Shown: positions 26,562 through 35,707, counted from the first letter of the stretch. The stretch: DNA of 64,000 nt from Spongisporangium articulatum (GCF_044465595.1 NZ_JBITLV010000007.1:248001-312000), one strand, 5' to 3'. Notes: a model not told the origin generated them from the letters alone. Translations and numbers: made by a program.

Positions 26562-27026
26562 GTGACCCGCGTGAACGGCCGCTCGCCGCTGGCCGTGCCG
26601 AAGCACACGAGGAACCTGGGCCACGGAGGGATCTGGTCGCCGCGCCGGTGGGACCGCCCCAGCTTCTGGTTCGTCCTGGCCCTGAGTCTCGTCGCCCTGC
26701 TCGTCGGTGGGGTCGCCGCCGCGGCCCTCTTCGACTCCCCCGTGACCGGCACCGTCGTCCGGTGCGATTTCCGCCCCTCCACCGGCCGCTACTCGATGAA
26801 CCACACGGTCTGCCGGACGCGGTGGTCCTCCGGCGGCCGCCAGCACGAGGACGACGTCGAAGTGCCGCACTGGATCGAGCCGGGCGGCACGGTGCCGCTC
26901 CAGGTCGACGGGGAGTACGCCACCGAACGGCACGAGAGCGCGACCATGGCGCTACTCCTGATCCCGGGCATCCTCGGCCTGCTGAGCCTCGTGCTGTTCG
27001 GCTACCCGCCGCGGCGGCGGTCATGA
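26562..27026 (+). CDS. Hypothetical two-helix membrane protein
   Basis: The 154-aa product has a membrane helix at about residues 37-58, an extracytoplasmic-looking domain of about 70 residues with two cysteines (CDFRPSTGRY and HTVCRTRW), and a second helix at about 128-146 ending in a basic tail. This resembles small DUF3592-like membrane proteins, but the match is only by layout. GTG 26562 lies six bases after CAGAAT, a weak -10. The gene is bracketed by the two copies of the 40-bp repeat. Confidence 0.65.
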   Translation: MTRVNGRSPLAVPKHTRNLGHGGIWSPRRWDRPSFWFVLALSLVALLVGGVAAAALFDSPVTGTVVRCDFRPSTGRYSMNHTVCRTRWSSGGRQHEDDVEVPHWIEPGGTVPLQVDGEYATERHESATMALLLIPGILGLLSLVLFGYPPRRRS

Positions 27027-27080
27027 CACGGGCGGCGCAGTCGAGCCCATGAGCCCCCGAGCAGTCGTCGATCACTGATC

Positions 27081-27120
27081 GGGGTAGTTCCGACCCCCTG
27101 GGAGGGCGCAGAACTACCCC
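27081..27120. repeat. 40-bp stem-loop repeat, copy 2
   Basis: GGGGTAGTTC and GAACTACCCC are perfect ten-base arms. Thirty-five of 40 positions agree with copy 1 at 26480, in the same orientation. It lies between two convergent genes, 54 bases after one stop and 48 before the other. Confidence 0.88.
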
Positions 27121-27167
27121 ACTGTCCGACGGCCGGCAGTGATGCCAATTGGCGTTCAGAGCAAAGC

Positions 27168-27755
27168 TCAGTCGACGGTGATGCCGAGATGGGCGGCCAG
27201 GGCCGGCGCGAGCGACATCAGCTGACCCGTATTGATCACCGCTCCGCGCAGGCGGTCGAACCCGGCGGCGATCTCCACCGAGGCACCGCGCAGGTCGACC
27301 GCCGACAGCCGGGCGTCGGTCAGGTCGAGCCGTTCGACCCGGCAGCCCGGGAACCGCAGACCGGACAGGCGGGCCGAGCCGAAGGTCACCTCGCGTAGCG
27401 TGCAGTCCTCGAAAACCACCGTGTCCAGAGCACTCTGGCGCAGGTTGACGACCTCGAGCAGGCACCCGCGCAGGGTCACGTTCCGCCACGTCGACACCGA
27501 CAGGTCGACCCCCGACAGCGCGCAGTCCTCCAGCGTGACGCGGGTCAACTGGGCCCGCATCAGCTTCGCCGTGACCAGGCGCAGGCCGGACAGACCGCCA
27601 CCGCGCCAGATCGTCCGGGACAGGTCGGCGCCGGCCGCGGACCCACCCGAGAACGAGCAGTCGACGAACGACGCCCCCGCCAGCGTCGCGCCGTCCAGAA
27701 CCGATCCGGGCAGCGCCAGGTCCTCGTGCCAGGCCTCCGCCTCCAGCTCGCTCAC
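27168..27755 (-). CDS. Pentapeptide-repeat protein
   Basis: A 195-aa right-handed beta-helix protein of pentapeptide repeats (A(D/N)LXX type), seen for example as LDGATLAGASFVDCSF, GADLSRTIW, LRGCLLEVVNLRQSALDTV and LDLTDARLSAVDLRGASVE. Repeats run from about residue 18 to 175, followed by a short helical end. Some members (MfpA, Qnr) mimic DNA and protect gyrase; nothing here proves that role. GTG 27755 overlaps the menC-like stop (GTGA), so the two are co-translated. Confidence 0.9.
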   Translation of the reverse strand: MSELEAEAWHEDLALPGSVLDGATLAGASFVDCSFSGGSAAGADLSRTIWRGGGLSGLRLVTAKLMRAQLTRVTLEDCALSGVDLSVSTWRNVTLRGCLLEVVNLRQSALDTVVFEDCTLREVTFGSARLSGLRFPGCRVERLDLTDARLSAVDLRGASVEIAAGFDRLRGAVINTGQLMSLAPALAAHLGITVD

Positions 27756-28732
27756 GGGGCATCCAGAAGGGATGCGACCCGCTCGAGGCGCGCCGTCCAC
27801 CAGGCCCGGCGCCCGTCGTCCGACGTGAGCGCCGCGGCCAGCGACGCGGCCGTCGGCACGGGCGCGGCGACCGACAACGCACCCCCCAAGGGCCGCAGCG
27901 ACGCTTCGGCCGGGACGGAGTCCCGCGCGAACAGCGACACCGTGCCCAAACCGCACGCGAACGGCAACGACGGCAGGGCCGCGGCGAGCGCGACCGACGC
28001 GGCCAGCCCGACGCTCGACTCCAGCGCCGACGACACCACGACCGGCAGCCCGCAGGCCTCCGCCACGGCCAGGGCGGCCGAGACCCCGCCCAGGGGCAGG
28101 CATTTGATCACCGCGACATCGGCGGCCCCGGCCAGCGCCACCGTCAACGGGTCGGATGCCAGCCGGATCGACTCGTCCGCCGCGACCGGCACCGACACCG
28201 ACCGGCGCACGGCGGCCAGCTCCTCGACCGAGGCGCACGGCTGCTCGACGTACTCCAGCCCGCCCGCGGCGTCGTCCAGCACCGTGACCGCCTCGACCGC
28301 GCCGGCGACCGACCACGCCCCGTTGGCGTCGACCCGCACCGCACCGGCCGCCCCCAGGGCCGCGCGCACGGCGGCGACCCGCGCGACGTCGTCCGCGAGC
28401 GTCTGCCCGGGGTCGGCGACCTTCACCTTCGCGGTCGCGCAGCCCGAGGCCCGCACCAGCTCGGCGGCCCGGGCCGGCGCAACCGCGGGCACGATGCAGT
28501 TCACCGGGACGACGTCGCGCACCGGGGCGGGCCAGCCCACCGTGGCGGCCTCCAGGGCACCGGCCAACCACGGCACGCACGCCGCGTCGGAGTACTCGGG
28601 GAACGGGCAGAACTCGCCCCAGCCGGCGGGCCCGCGCAGCAGCACGCCCTCGCGGACGTCGGTACGCCGGAACCGTTCGGTCAGCGGGAGCGCGTAGACC
28701 CCCACCACCTCGACGTCGTCCAGCACACCCAC
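27752..28732 (-). CDS. menC: o-Succinylbenzoate synthase-like enolase-superfamily protein
   Basis: MenC dehydrates SHCHC to o-succinylbenzoate in menaquinone synthesis. The 326-aa protein shows the catalytic Lys pair (TAKVKVAD), metal ligands VRVDANGAW, YVEQP and ADES, and IKCLPLGG, all characteristic of this enolase subgroup and of length typical for actinobacterial MenC. The start is uncertain: GTG 28732 or 28726. No other men genes are in the window. The overlap with a pentapeptide-repeat gene is odd. It could instead be an N-succinylamino-acid racemase-like enzyme. Confidence 0.85.
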   Translation of the reverse strand: MGVLDDVEVVGVYALPLTERFRRTDVREGVLLRGPAGWGEFCPFPEYSDAACVPWLAGALEAATVGWPAPVRDVVPVNCIVPAVAPARAAELVRASGCATAKVKVADPGQTLADDVARVAAVRAALGAAGAVRVDANGAWSVAGAVEAVTVLDDAAGGLEYVEQPCASVEELAAVRRSVSVPVAADESIRLASDPLTVALAGAADVAVIKCLPLGGVSAALAVAEACGLPVVVSSALESSVGLAASVALAAALPSLPFACGLGTVSLFARDSVPAEASLRPLGGALSVAAPVPTAASLAAALTSDDGRRAWWTARLERVASLLDAP

Positions 28733-28743
28733 GACACCGCAGG

Positions 28744-31293
28744 TTAGACCGCGGGCAGCAGGTCCGCGGTCGAGGCCCAGCGACGCAACTGGTCCGGCAC
28801 CATCGGCCGGCCCAACAGGTGGCCCTGGATCAGCGGGCAGTCCATCGCGCGCAGCTGCTTGAGCTGCTCGGAGGTCTCCACACCCTCGGCGACCAGACCG
28901 AGGTGGAGCGTCGCGGCCATGTCGACCATCAGCCGCACCAGCGAGCGACCGCGTTCGGTGCCCAGGTCGACGATGAACGAACGGTCCATCTTCAGCACGT
29001 CCACCGGCAGCTTCTGCAGGTGCGCGACGGAGGTGAACCCGGTGCCGAAGTCGTCGACGGCGACCCGCACGCCGAGCCGGCGCAGCTGCTCGAGATGGTC
29101 GGCGGCGAGCAGGAAGTCGTCGAGCAGCACGGTCTCGGTGATCTCCACCACCAGGCGCGCCGGGTCCAGCCCGGAGCTGTCGAGAGCCTCCTGCACATCG
29201 CCCACGACACCGGGGTCGAGCAGATGCCGGCCGGACAGGTTCACCGACAGGTACGCGCCCTTCAGCAGGCCGTCGGCCTGCCAGCGGGCCATCTGCCGGG
29301 CGGCCTCCTTGAACACCCAGCGATCGAGTTCGACCACCAGCGTGGAGGTCTCGGCGATCCCGACGAACGTCGTGGGCGGCACCTCGCCGAGCTCCGGGTC
29401 GACCCACCGGCACAGTGCCTCGAGCCCGGCCACCCGGCCCGACGTGTCGGTGATCGGCTGGTACACGAGTCGCAGGTCGCCGCGCTCCATGGCCGCGGAC
29501 AGCGCCGACTCGACGCTGGAGCGGTAGGCCAACTGGCGGCGCAGGGCCTCGTCGAACACGTCGATCCGGTTGCCACCGCCGGCCTTGGCCCGGCGCACCG
29601 CAGCCTCGGCGTCCCGCATCAGCTCCGCCGGGGTGGCCAGGCCGTCGAGGGTGATGCCGATCCCGACGCTGCCCCCCACCGACACCGGGGCCGCACCGGC
29701 GCCGGCCACCGCCGGCCCCGGCCCGGAGATCGGCTGGACGCTCGTCGTCGCGATGGTCTCGACGACCCGCTCGGCCAGTTCCACCGCCTCGGCGATCCCG
29801 TCGACCTCGGCGATCACCACGAACTCGTCGGCGCCGAGCCGGGCGACGATGTCGCCGCCCCGCACCGAGGCGGCGATCCGCCCGGCCACCTGGCGCAGCA
29901 CCTCGTCGCCGGTCGCGTGCCCGAAGGTCGCGTTCACCCGGTTCAGCCCGTCGAGGTCGATGCTGAGCACGGCCAGCCCACCTCCGACCCGGTGCACGCG
30001 GGCCACACCCTGCTCCAGCGCGACGATCGCCGACGACCGGTTCAGCAGGCCGCTGAGCCGGTCGTGGGTCGACTCGTGACGCAGCTGGCTCTCGAGTTCG
30101 GCGCGCGCCTCGAGCGAGCGGGTCAGCCGCCGCACGGACGTCTTCAGGTTCGCCCCGATCCGCCCGGACCCGGTGCGCTTCAGGGACTCGTGCTCGACCT
30201 CCCCCGCGGCGAGTGCGGCCAGCTGGTCCCCGACCAGCGTCACGTTGTCGGCCAGGTCGTCGAAGGCGTCCGTCACCATGGCGATCTCGGCCGGGGCCGG
30301 GGCGTGGGTCCGCAGCACGGCCAGGTCACCGTCCTGCATCCGGCGGGCCCGGTCGGCGACCCGGCGCAGCGGGCGGGTCACGCTGCGGGCCAGCAGCAGG
30401 GCGGCCAGGGCCATCCCGATGCCGACCAGCAGGACCTGCAGCAGGGCCAGGTAGAAGGCGTGGCCGTTGCGGGCGCGCAACTGCGCGGCGTCGCGGGCCA
30501 CCTGGGCCGCGGCGAGGTTGATGACCTCGGCGTGCAGGCGGTCGCGTTCGCCGTCCTCGACCTCCAGGGCGGCCGTCGTCTGCATCACCTGCCGGGCGGT
30601 GAGCGGGCCGGGCGTCTCGCCGTCGACGACCGCGTTCAGGGTGCGCATCGCCGAGGAACTGCTCATCCGCTTCCAGTAGTCCTGCACCGAGGGACCGCCG
30701 AAGGCCACGACGGTGTCGCCGAAGGCGGTGTAGCGCGCCTGGTACTCCAGCAGGACGGCCCGTTCGCCGTCGGTGATCCGGTGGCCGCCCATCACGGCTC
30801 GGGCCGCGACCGACAGGCGGGCCTGCAGCGACGCGGCCTGGTACGCGGCCTGCAGGGCCATCACCTGGCGCAGCACGCCCGAGGTGTGGGCCAGCCCGTC
30901 GCTGGTCTCCAGCAGTTCGCTGCCCAGGGTGTCCATGCTGCGCAGGACCTCGCGCTCGGACGCGATCCGGTTGGCGCCGGGCGCGAAGATCTTCTCCGTG
31001 AGCGAGGCGCGCAGCCCGGGTTCCGAGATCTGGTCCAGCGCCCGATCGATCTGGTCGCGGTTCGCGGGCCACGCCAGGCCGCTGGACAGCACGTACGCCA
31101 GCCCCCCGACGCTGGACAGCTCCTCCGCCTGGGCCTGCACGTCCTCGGCCTGCTCCAGCACCGAGTACTGGCCGTAGGCGACCCGCGCGCTGACCGCCCC
31201 GAAGGCCGCCACGGGCACCAGCAGGAGCACGGTCAGGCGCACGGTGAGCCGCGTCCCGCGCAGGCGGGCGAGGCGGATCGGCGGACCTGGCAC
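28744..31293 (-). CDS. Membrane-bound GGDEF-EAL cyclic-di-GMP protein
   Basis: The 849-aa protein has a membrane helix (about 16-36), an extracytoplasmic sensor of about 240 residues (nitrate/nitrite-sensing-like helical type), a second helix (about 281-303), a HAMP region (304-360), GGDEF and EAL domains. The GGDEF active site reads GADEF (487-491), a departure from GG(D/E)EF. EAL residues look complete: EALCRW (625-630), SVNLSGRHL, EITETVLLDD, DDFGTGFTS, EGVET, QGHLLGRP. It is therefore probably a c-di-GMP phosphodiesterase with a degenerate or regulatory GGDEF. GTG 31293 has GAGAAG upstream. It is divergent from the carotenoid genes. Confidence 0.9.
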   Translation of the reverse strand: MPGPPIRLARLRGTRLTVRLTVLLLVPVAAFGAVSARVAYGQYSVLEQAEDVQAQAEELSSVGGLAYVLSSGLAWPANRDQIDRALDQISEPGLRASLTEKIFAPGANRIASEREVLRSMDTLGSELLETSDGLAHTSGVLRQVMALQAAYQAASLQARLSVAARAVMGGHRITDGERAVLLEYQARYTAFGDTVVAFGGPSVQDYWKRMSSSSAMRTLNAVVDGETPGPLTARQVMQTTAALEVEDGERDRLHAEVINLAAAQVARDAAQLRARNGHAFYLALLQVLLVGIGMALAALLLARSVTRPLRRVADRARRMQDGDLAVLRTHAPAPAEIAMVTDAFDDLADNVTLVGDQLAALAAGEVEHESLKRTGSGRIGANLKTSVRRLTRSLEARAELESQLRHESTHDRLSGLLNRSSAIVALEQGVARVHRVGGGLAVLSIDLDGLNRVNATFGHATGDEVLRQVAGRIAASVRGGDIVARLGADEFVVIAEVDGIAEAVELAERVVETIATTSVQPISGPGPAVAGAGAAPVSVGGSVGIGITLDGLATPAELMRDAEAAVRRAKAGGGNRIDVFDEALRRQLAYRSSVESALSAAMERGDLRLVYQPITDTSGRVAGLEALCRWVDPELGEVPPTTFVGIAETSTLVVELDRWVFKEAARQMARWQADGLLKGAYLSVNLSGRHLLDPGVVGDVQEALDSSGLDPARLVVEITETVLLDDFLLAADHLEQLRRLGVRVAVDDFGTGFTSVAHLQKLPVDVLKMDRSFIVDLGTERGRSLVRLMVDMAATLHLGLVAEGVETSEQLKQLRAMDCPLIQGHLLGRPMVPDQLRRWASTADLLPAV

Positions 31294-31355
31294 GACTTCT
31301 TCTCGGCCCCCGCGGACGGTGAGTTGACCGGCGTCGGTGCGGGGCGACGTCCCTC

Positions 31356-31361
31356 TAGGCT
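31356..31361 (+). promoter_or_regulatory. -10 box of the CrtA-like gene (leaderless)
   Basis: TAGGCT lies exactly six bases before the GTG at 31368, so transcription should start at the first base of the codon. No clear -35 was seen. Confidence 0.7.
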
Positions 31362-31367
31362 GTCCGG

Positions 31368-32123
31368 GTGACGGCGAGCGCCGAGGGTGACCACGGACCG
31401 GGCCCCGCCCCGGCGGTCGTCGACCTGACGATCTGGGGCGTTCCCCCCGGATCGGTCCCCGGCGCCCTGGCCCGGATGGCGCGGCACCGCCGCCCGCTGG
31501 CCGCCGCACCGGGCCTGCGCTTCGCGAAGCTGCTCGGCACCGGCCGCGGGGCCCGGTTCACGCCGCGCGACGCGGACCCCCGGCACTGGGCGCTGCTCAG
31601 CGTCTGGGACGGCGAGCGTGCGGCCGACGCCTTCCGCGCCGGCCGGGTGCACCGCAGCTGGGACGACGTCAGCTCCGAACGCCTGGACGTCCGGCTCGCG
31701 CCGGTGACCAGCCGGGGGTCCTGGGCGGGGCGGCAGCCGTTCGGGCCGCTCGCGCTCGCGGACGTGCCCCGCGAGGACGGCGGCCCGGTCGCCGCGATCA
31801 CCCGGGCCCGGCTGCGGCCGGTACGGGCGCTGTCGTTCTGGCGGGCGGTGCCACCCGTCGCCGTGGCGTTGCACGCGGCGCCGGGAGTGCTGCTGGCGAT
31901 CGGGATCGGCGAGGCGCCGGTCGGGCTGCAGGGCACGTTCAGCCTGTGGGAGTCGGGGCGGGCGATGCGGGAGTTCGCCTACCGCGGGGCCGCGCACGCC
32001 GAGGCGATCCGGCGGAGCGGCCCGTCGCGCTGGTACGCCGAGGAACTGTTCGCCCGGTTCGCGGTGCGGCGCGTCGAGGGCACGTACGCAGGGCGACGGG
32101 TGAGCGTCGGGGGTGGCTCCTAG
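31368..32123 (+). CDS. crtA: CrtA-like (spheroidene monooxygenase family) carotenoid oxygenase
   Basis: The CrtA family introduces 2-keto groups into acyclic carotenoids. The 251-aa protein matches it through FAKLLGTGRGARFTPRDADP, the ...ITRARLRPVRALSFWRAVPP segment, APGVLLAIGIGEAPVG, TFSLWESG..MREFAYR and HAEAIRR...RWYAEELFARF (in pieces). It starts a plus-strand block with cruF, a glycosyltransferase and a crtD-like gene, and is separated from cruF by nine bases. The substrate is inferred: a lycopene-derived acyclic carotenoid. Confidence 0.85.
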   Translation: MTASAEGDHGPGPAPAVVDLTIWGVPPGSVPGALARMARHRRPLAAAPGLRFAKLLGTGRGARFTPRDADPRHWALLSVWDGERAADAFRAGRVHRSWDDVSSERLDVRLAPVTSRGSWAGRQPFGPLALADVPREDGGPVAAITRARLRPVRALSFWRAVPPVAVALHAAPGVLLAIGIGEAPVGLQGTFSLWESGRAMREFAYRGAAHAEAIRRSGPSRWYAEELFARFAVRRVEGTYAGRRVSVGGGS

Positions 32124-32126
32124 ACT
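32121..32126 (+). promoter_or_regulatory. -10 box of cruF (leaderless)
   Basis: TAGACT overlaps the stop codon of the preceding gene and lies exactly six bases before the cruF ATG. It may provide a second, internal promoter for the carotenoid block. Confidence 0.55.
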
Positions 32127-32132
32127 TCCGGG

Positions 32133-32915
32133 ATGACTTCGGCGGCGCTGGCGGTGGCAGGGGTGGTCGCGCAGATCGCGTACCCACTGCTGTCCGGTCC
32201 GGCGTTGACGGCGGCGACGGTGGCCGGGGTGGTGCTGTTCGCGGCGGCCGGGCTGGCGCACGCGACGTCGGTCGCCGGCCTCACGCGGGCGGCGGCGGTG
32301 TTCGCGCTGGCCTGGGTGGCGACGGGGCTGGTCGAGGCGGTCGGGGTGACGAGCGGTCTCCCGTTCGGCGCGTACGAGTACGCGGGCGACGGGCGGCTCG
32401 GGCCGCAGTTGCTCGGGGTTCCCGTGCTGGTGCCGGTGGCGTGGTCGATGCTCGCCTACCCGGCGCTGCTCCTGGCCCGCCGGCTGGGCACCGGTCGCGC
32501 GGCCCGCGCCCTGCTGGGCGGGGGCACTCTGACCGGGTGGGACCTGTTCCTCGACCCGCAGATGGTGGCGGCCGGGCACTGGCGGTGGCTGTCCATCTCG
32601 GGCGGGGCCCATGGCCTGCCGGGCGTGGCCGACGTGCCGGTGACCAACTACCTGGGTTGGTTCGCGGTGGGCTCCGCACTGACCCTGGCGCTCGATGCGG
32701 TGCTGCCGGAGAACCCCTCCGCGACGGGCGATCTCGCGCCGGCCCTGGTGCTTGGCTGGACGTGGCTGGGTTCGACCGTGGGCAACCTGACCTTCTTCGA
32801 CCGCCCGGCGGTGGCGGCCTACGGGTTCGTCGGGCTGGGGCTGTTCGTGCTGCCGTACCTGCGTTCGCTGACCCCCGGACCGCAGGCCCGGGCCCTGGCG
32901 GAGGTGACCCGATGA
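32133..32915 (+). CDS. cruF: Carotenoid 1',2'-hydratase (CruF/DUF422 family)
   Basis: CruF hydrates the psi-end of acyclic or monocyclic carotenoids, creating a 1'-hydroxyl. The 260-aa protein is a polytopic membrane protein with about seven helices and the family motifs GLPFGAYEYAGDGRLGPQLLGVP (in pieces), WSMLAYPALLLARRL, WDLFLDPQMVAAGHWRW and PVTNYLGWFAVG. It is followed with an ATGA overlap by a glycosyltransferase, the same CruF-CruG pairing that makes glycosylated carotenoids in cyanobacteria. Membrane location fits its lipid substrate. Confidence 0.88.
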   Translation: MTSAALAVAGVVAQIAYPLLSGPALTAATVAGVVLFAAAGLAHATSVAGLTRAAAVFALAWVATGLVEAVGVTSGLPFGAYEYAGDGRLGPQLLGVPVLVPVAWSMLAYPALLLARRLGTGRAARALLGGGTLTGWDLFLDPQMVAAGHWRWLSISGGAHGLPGVADVPVTNYLGWFAVGSALTLALDAVLPENPSATGDLAPALVLGWTWLGSTVGNLTFFDRPAVAAYGFVGLGLFVLPYLRSLTPGPQARALAEVTR

Positions 32916-34030
32916 AGGTGTGGCGGGCGGCGACCCGGGCGGGCAGCCTGGCGGCGGTCGCGTTGACGGTGCACTCGGTGCTCAACGTGCGCAAGCTGCG
33001 CGTGCCGTCGGACGAGCCGGACGCCGTGACCGAGCGCGTCAGCGTGCTGCTGCCGGTGCGCGACGAGGCGCAGCGGGTCGGCCCCTGCCTGACGTCGCTG
33101 CTGGAGCAGGTCGCGGTGCCGGACCTGGAGATCCTGGTGCTGGACGACGGTTCCAGCGACGGCACCGCCGACCTGGTGCGCCAGGTGGCCGGTGCCGATC
33201 CGCGTGTGCGGGTGCTGCAGGGGCGTGACCTGCCGCCCGGGTGGTCGGGCAAGCCGCACGCCTGCGCCCAGCTCGCCGAGCAGGCGAGCGGTGACGTGCT
33301 GGTGTTCGTGGACGCCGACGTCCGGCTCGCCCCGCACGCCGTGGCGGCCGCGGTCGGGTTGCTGCGTGGCGCGGGCCTCGACCTGGTGTCGCCGTACCCG
33401 CGGCAGCTGGCTCTGACCGCCGGTGAGCGGCTGGTGCAGCCGCTGCTGCAGTGGTCGTACCTGACGACGCTGCCGCTCGACGTGGCCGAGTCGTCCCCGA
33501 ACCCGGCGCTGTCCGCCGCGAACGGGCAGTTCCTGGTGGTCGACGCGGCGGCCTACCGGGCGGCCGGCGGGCACGCGGCCGTGCGCGACGCGGTGCTGGA
33601 CGACCTGGCCCTGGTCCGGCGGGTGAAGGCGGCCGGTGGCCGGGGCGGGATGGTCGACGGCACCCGCCTGGCGACCTGCCGGATGTACGAGAGCTGGCCG
33701 CAGCTGCGCGACGGGTACGGGAAGTCGTTGTGGTCGGCGTTCGGGTCCCCGGCCGGTGCCGCGGCCGTGATGACCGGGCTGGGGCTGGTCTACGTGATGC
33801 CGCCGCTGGCCGCGCTCACCGGCTCGTGGGTCGGGTTCGGCGGGTACGCGGCGGCCGTGGCCGGGCGGTACCTGGTGGCCGAGCGGACCGGGGGCCGGTC
33901 GTTGCCCGACTCGCTGGCCCACCCGGCCTCGGTCGTGGCGCTGGGCTGGCTGACGGCCCGTTCGATCGCCGAGCACCGGGCCGGGCGGCTGGCCTGGCGG
34001 GGCCGCGCCGTCGGCACCCCGGTGCGCTGA
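32912..34030 (+). CDS. Family-2 glycosyltransferase, CruG-like
   Basis: A 372-aa GT-A fold glycosyltransferase: SVLLPVRDEAQRV, LEILVLDDGSSDGT, GWSGKPHACAQLA, VFVDADVRLAPHA and a C-terminal membrane zone. The layout (N-terminal helix, catalytic domain, C-terminal helices) is that of CruG and other carotenoid glycosyltransferases. Coupled to cruF, it probably transfers a sugar to the newly made hydroxyl (2'-O in CruG). The sugar donor cannot be read from the sequence. Confidence 0.85.
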   Translation: MKVWRAATRAGSLAAVALTVHSVLNVRKLRVPSDEPDAVTERVSVLLPVRDEAQRVGPCLTSLLEQVAVPDLEILVLDDGSSDGTADLVRQVAGADPRVRVLQGRDLPPGWSGKPHACAQLAEQASGDVLVFVDADVRLAPHAVAAAVGLLRGAGLDLVSPYPRQLALTAGERLVQPLLQWSYLTTLPLDVAESSPNPALSAANGQFLVVDAAAYRAAGGHAAVRDAVLDDLALVRRVKAAGGRGGMVDGTRLATCRMYESWPQLRDGYGKSLWSAFGSPAGAAAVMTGLGLVYVMPPLAALTGSWVGFGGYAAAVAGRYLVAERTGGRSLPDSLAHPASVVALGWLTARSIAEHRAGRLAWRGRAVGTPVR

Positions 34031-34052
34031 GCGTTCCCGGAGCGGCTCGGTC

Positions 34053-35585
34053 GTGGCGCGGGTAGCGGTGGTCGGTGCGGGTCTGGGCGGGTTGGCCGCC
34101 GCCGCCCGACTGGGCACCCTCGGGCACTCCGTAACCGTCTTCGAGCAGGCCGAGACCATCGGCGGGAAGCTGGGTTTCGTCTCCCGGGACGGTTTCGGGT
34201 TCGACACCGGGCCGAGCCTGTTGACGCTGCCGGCGACGTACCGTGACCTGTTCCTGAAGACCGGCCGGCCGCTGGAGAAGGTGCTCGACCTGCAGCCGGT
34301 CGACCCGGCCTGCCACTACCGGTTCGGCTCCAGTTCTGGTGCGGCACTCGAACTCGACCTGCCGAACGTGTCGACGTCGCGGATCGCCGCGGCCTGGGAC
34401 GACGCTCTGGGGCCGGGGGCGGGGGCCGACTGGAACGCCTTCCTGCAGCGCGCGGCCCGCATCTGGGATCTGACCCGTGAGCCGTTCCTGGAGTCGCCCC
34501 TCCAGGGGCTGGGCACCCTGCTGCGCCTGGCCCGGCCGGGTGACGTGCGCACCGTCGCCCCCTTCACCTCGCTGCGGCAGCTGGGCGCGAAGTACCTGAA
34601 ACACCCTGCGCAGCGCCAGTTCCTGGACCGCTACGCGACGTACACCGGCTCCGACCCACGCCGGGCCCCGGCCGCGCTGGCCACGGTGCCGTTCGTCGAG
34701 CAGCGGTTCGGTGCCTGGTACGTGCCGGGCGGGTTACGGCGGCTGGGCGAGGCCGTGCACGCGCGAGCGCTCGAGCGGAAGGTGGAGGTGCGCACGTCGG
34801 CCCGGGTCACGCGGGTCTCGACGGCGGGCGGTCGCGTCGACGGGGTGTTCGTGGGGGACGAGTTCGTCCCCGCCGACGTGGTGGTGGCCAACGCCGACGC
34901 GGCCCAGGTGTACGACGACCTGCTCGCCGGCGACCGGTCGGCACGCGCGGCCCGGCGACGGGCCGGACGGGCCACGCCGTCGCTGTCGGGGTTCGTCCTG
35001 CTGCTGGCGTTGCGCGGCCGCACGCCCGGGCTGCGGCACCACACGGTGCTGTTCGGCGACGACTACCCGACCGCCTACGACGCCGAGTTCGACGCCGTCT
35101 TCGGCACCGGCCCGTTCGCGGGCGCCCCCCGACCGGTCCCGGACCCCACGGTGTACGTGAGCGCCCCCGACGACCCGGCCCTGCGCCCCGACGACGACCA
35201 CGAAGCCCTCTTCGTCCTGGTGAACGCCCCCCGCCACAGCCCCGACGGCGGGCCGGCCGGGGTCGACTGGCGGGCGCCGGGGCTGGCGGAGCGGTACGCG
35301 GACGACGTGCTGGCCGTGATGGCCAGGCGGGGTCTCGACGTCCGCGGCCGGGTGCTGTGGCGCGAGATCCGCACCCCCGCCGACCTCGAGGCCGCGACCC
35401 TGTCCCGCGGCGGGTCGATCTACGGGACCAGCAGCAACGGACCGCGCGCCGCGTTCCTGCGGCCGGCCAACCGCGGCCCGGTCGACGGGTTGTTCCTGGT
35501 CGGCGGGTCCGCGCACCCCGGCGGCGGGCTGCCGCTGGTGGCGCTGTCGGCGGCGATCGTGGCCGACCTCGTCGGCCCGGCCTGA
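34053..35585 (+). CDS. CrtD/CrtI-family carotenoid desaturase
   Basis: The 510-aa FAD protein has the dinucleotide fold VVGAGLGGLAAA (residues 6-17), EQAETIGGKLG, DTGPSLLTLP, and the C-terminal FAD-binding GLFLVGGSAHPGGGLPLVALSA characteristic of phytoene desaturase relatives. Since a full crtI lies in the second block, this one is likely a 3,4-desaturase (CrtD) or an oxidase acting on hydroxylated acyclic carotenoids. GTG 34053 follows the glycosyltransferase by 22 bases. Confidence 0.85.
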   Translation: MARVAVVGAGLGGLAAAARLGTLGHSVTVFEQAETIGGKLGFVSRDGFGFDTGPSLLTLPATYRDLFLKTGRPLEKVLDLQPVDPACHYRFGSSSGAALELDLPNVSTSRIAAAWDDALGPGAGADWNAFLQRAARIWDLTREPFLESPLQGLGTLLRLARPGDVRTVAPFTSLRQLGAKYLKHPAQRQFLDRYATYTGSDPRRAPAALATVPFVEQRFGAWYVPGGLRRLGEAVHARALERKVEVRTSARVTRVSTAGGRVDGVFVGDEFVPADVVVANADAAQVYDDLLAGDRSARAARRRAGRATPSLSGFVLLLALRGRTPGLRHHTVLFGDDYPTAYDAEFDAVFGTGPFAGAPRPVPDPTVYVSAPDDPALRPDDDHEALFVLVNAPRHSPDGGPAGVDWRAPGLAERYADDVLAVMARRGLDVRGRVLWREIRTPADLEAATLSRGGSIYGTSSNGPRAAFLRPANRGPVDGLFLVGGSAHPGGGLPLVALSAAIVADLVGPA

Positions 35586-35707
35586 CCACACCTCTTCCCG
35601 TTGATCATGCACGAACGCAGGATCGGGATTCTGGACAGAGCGGACATCTCGACCTGCGGGTGATCGAGTTCGGGTCAAGGATCGATGCCGACCTGAGGAG
35701 GTACGCC

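Noticed and set aside
28819..31371. 850-codon frame opposite the GGDEF/EAL gene
   Set aside because: Shadow frame; composition-biased, and the opposite strand carries clear EAL motifs.
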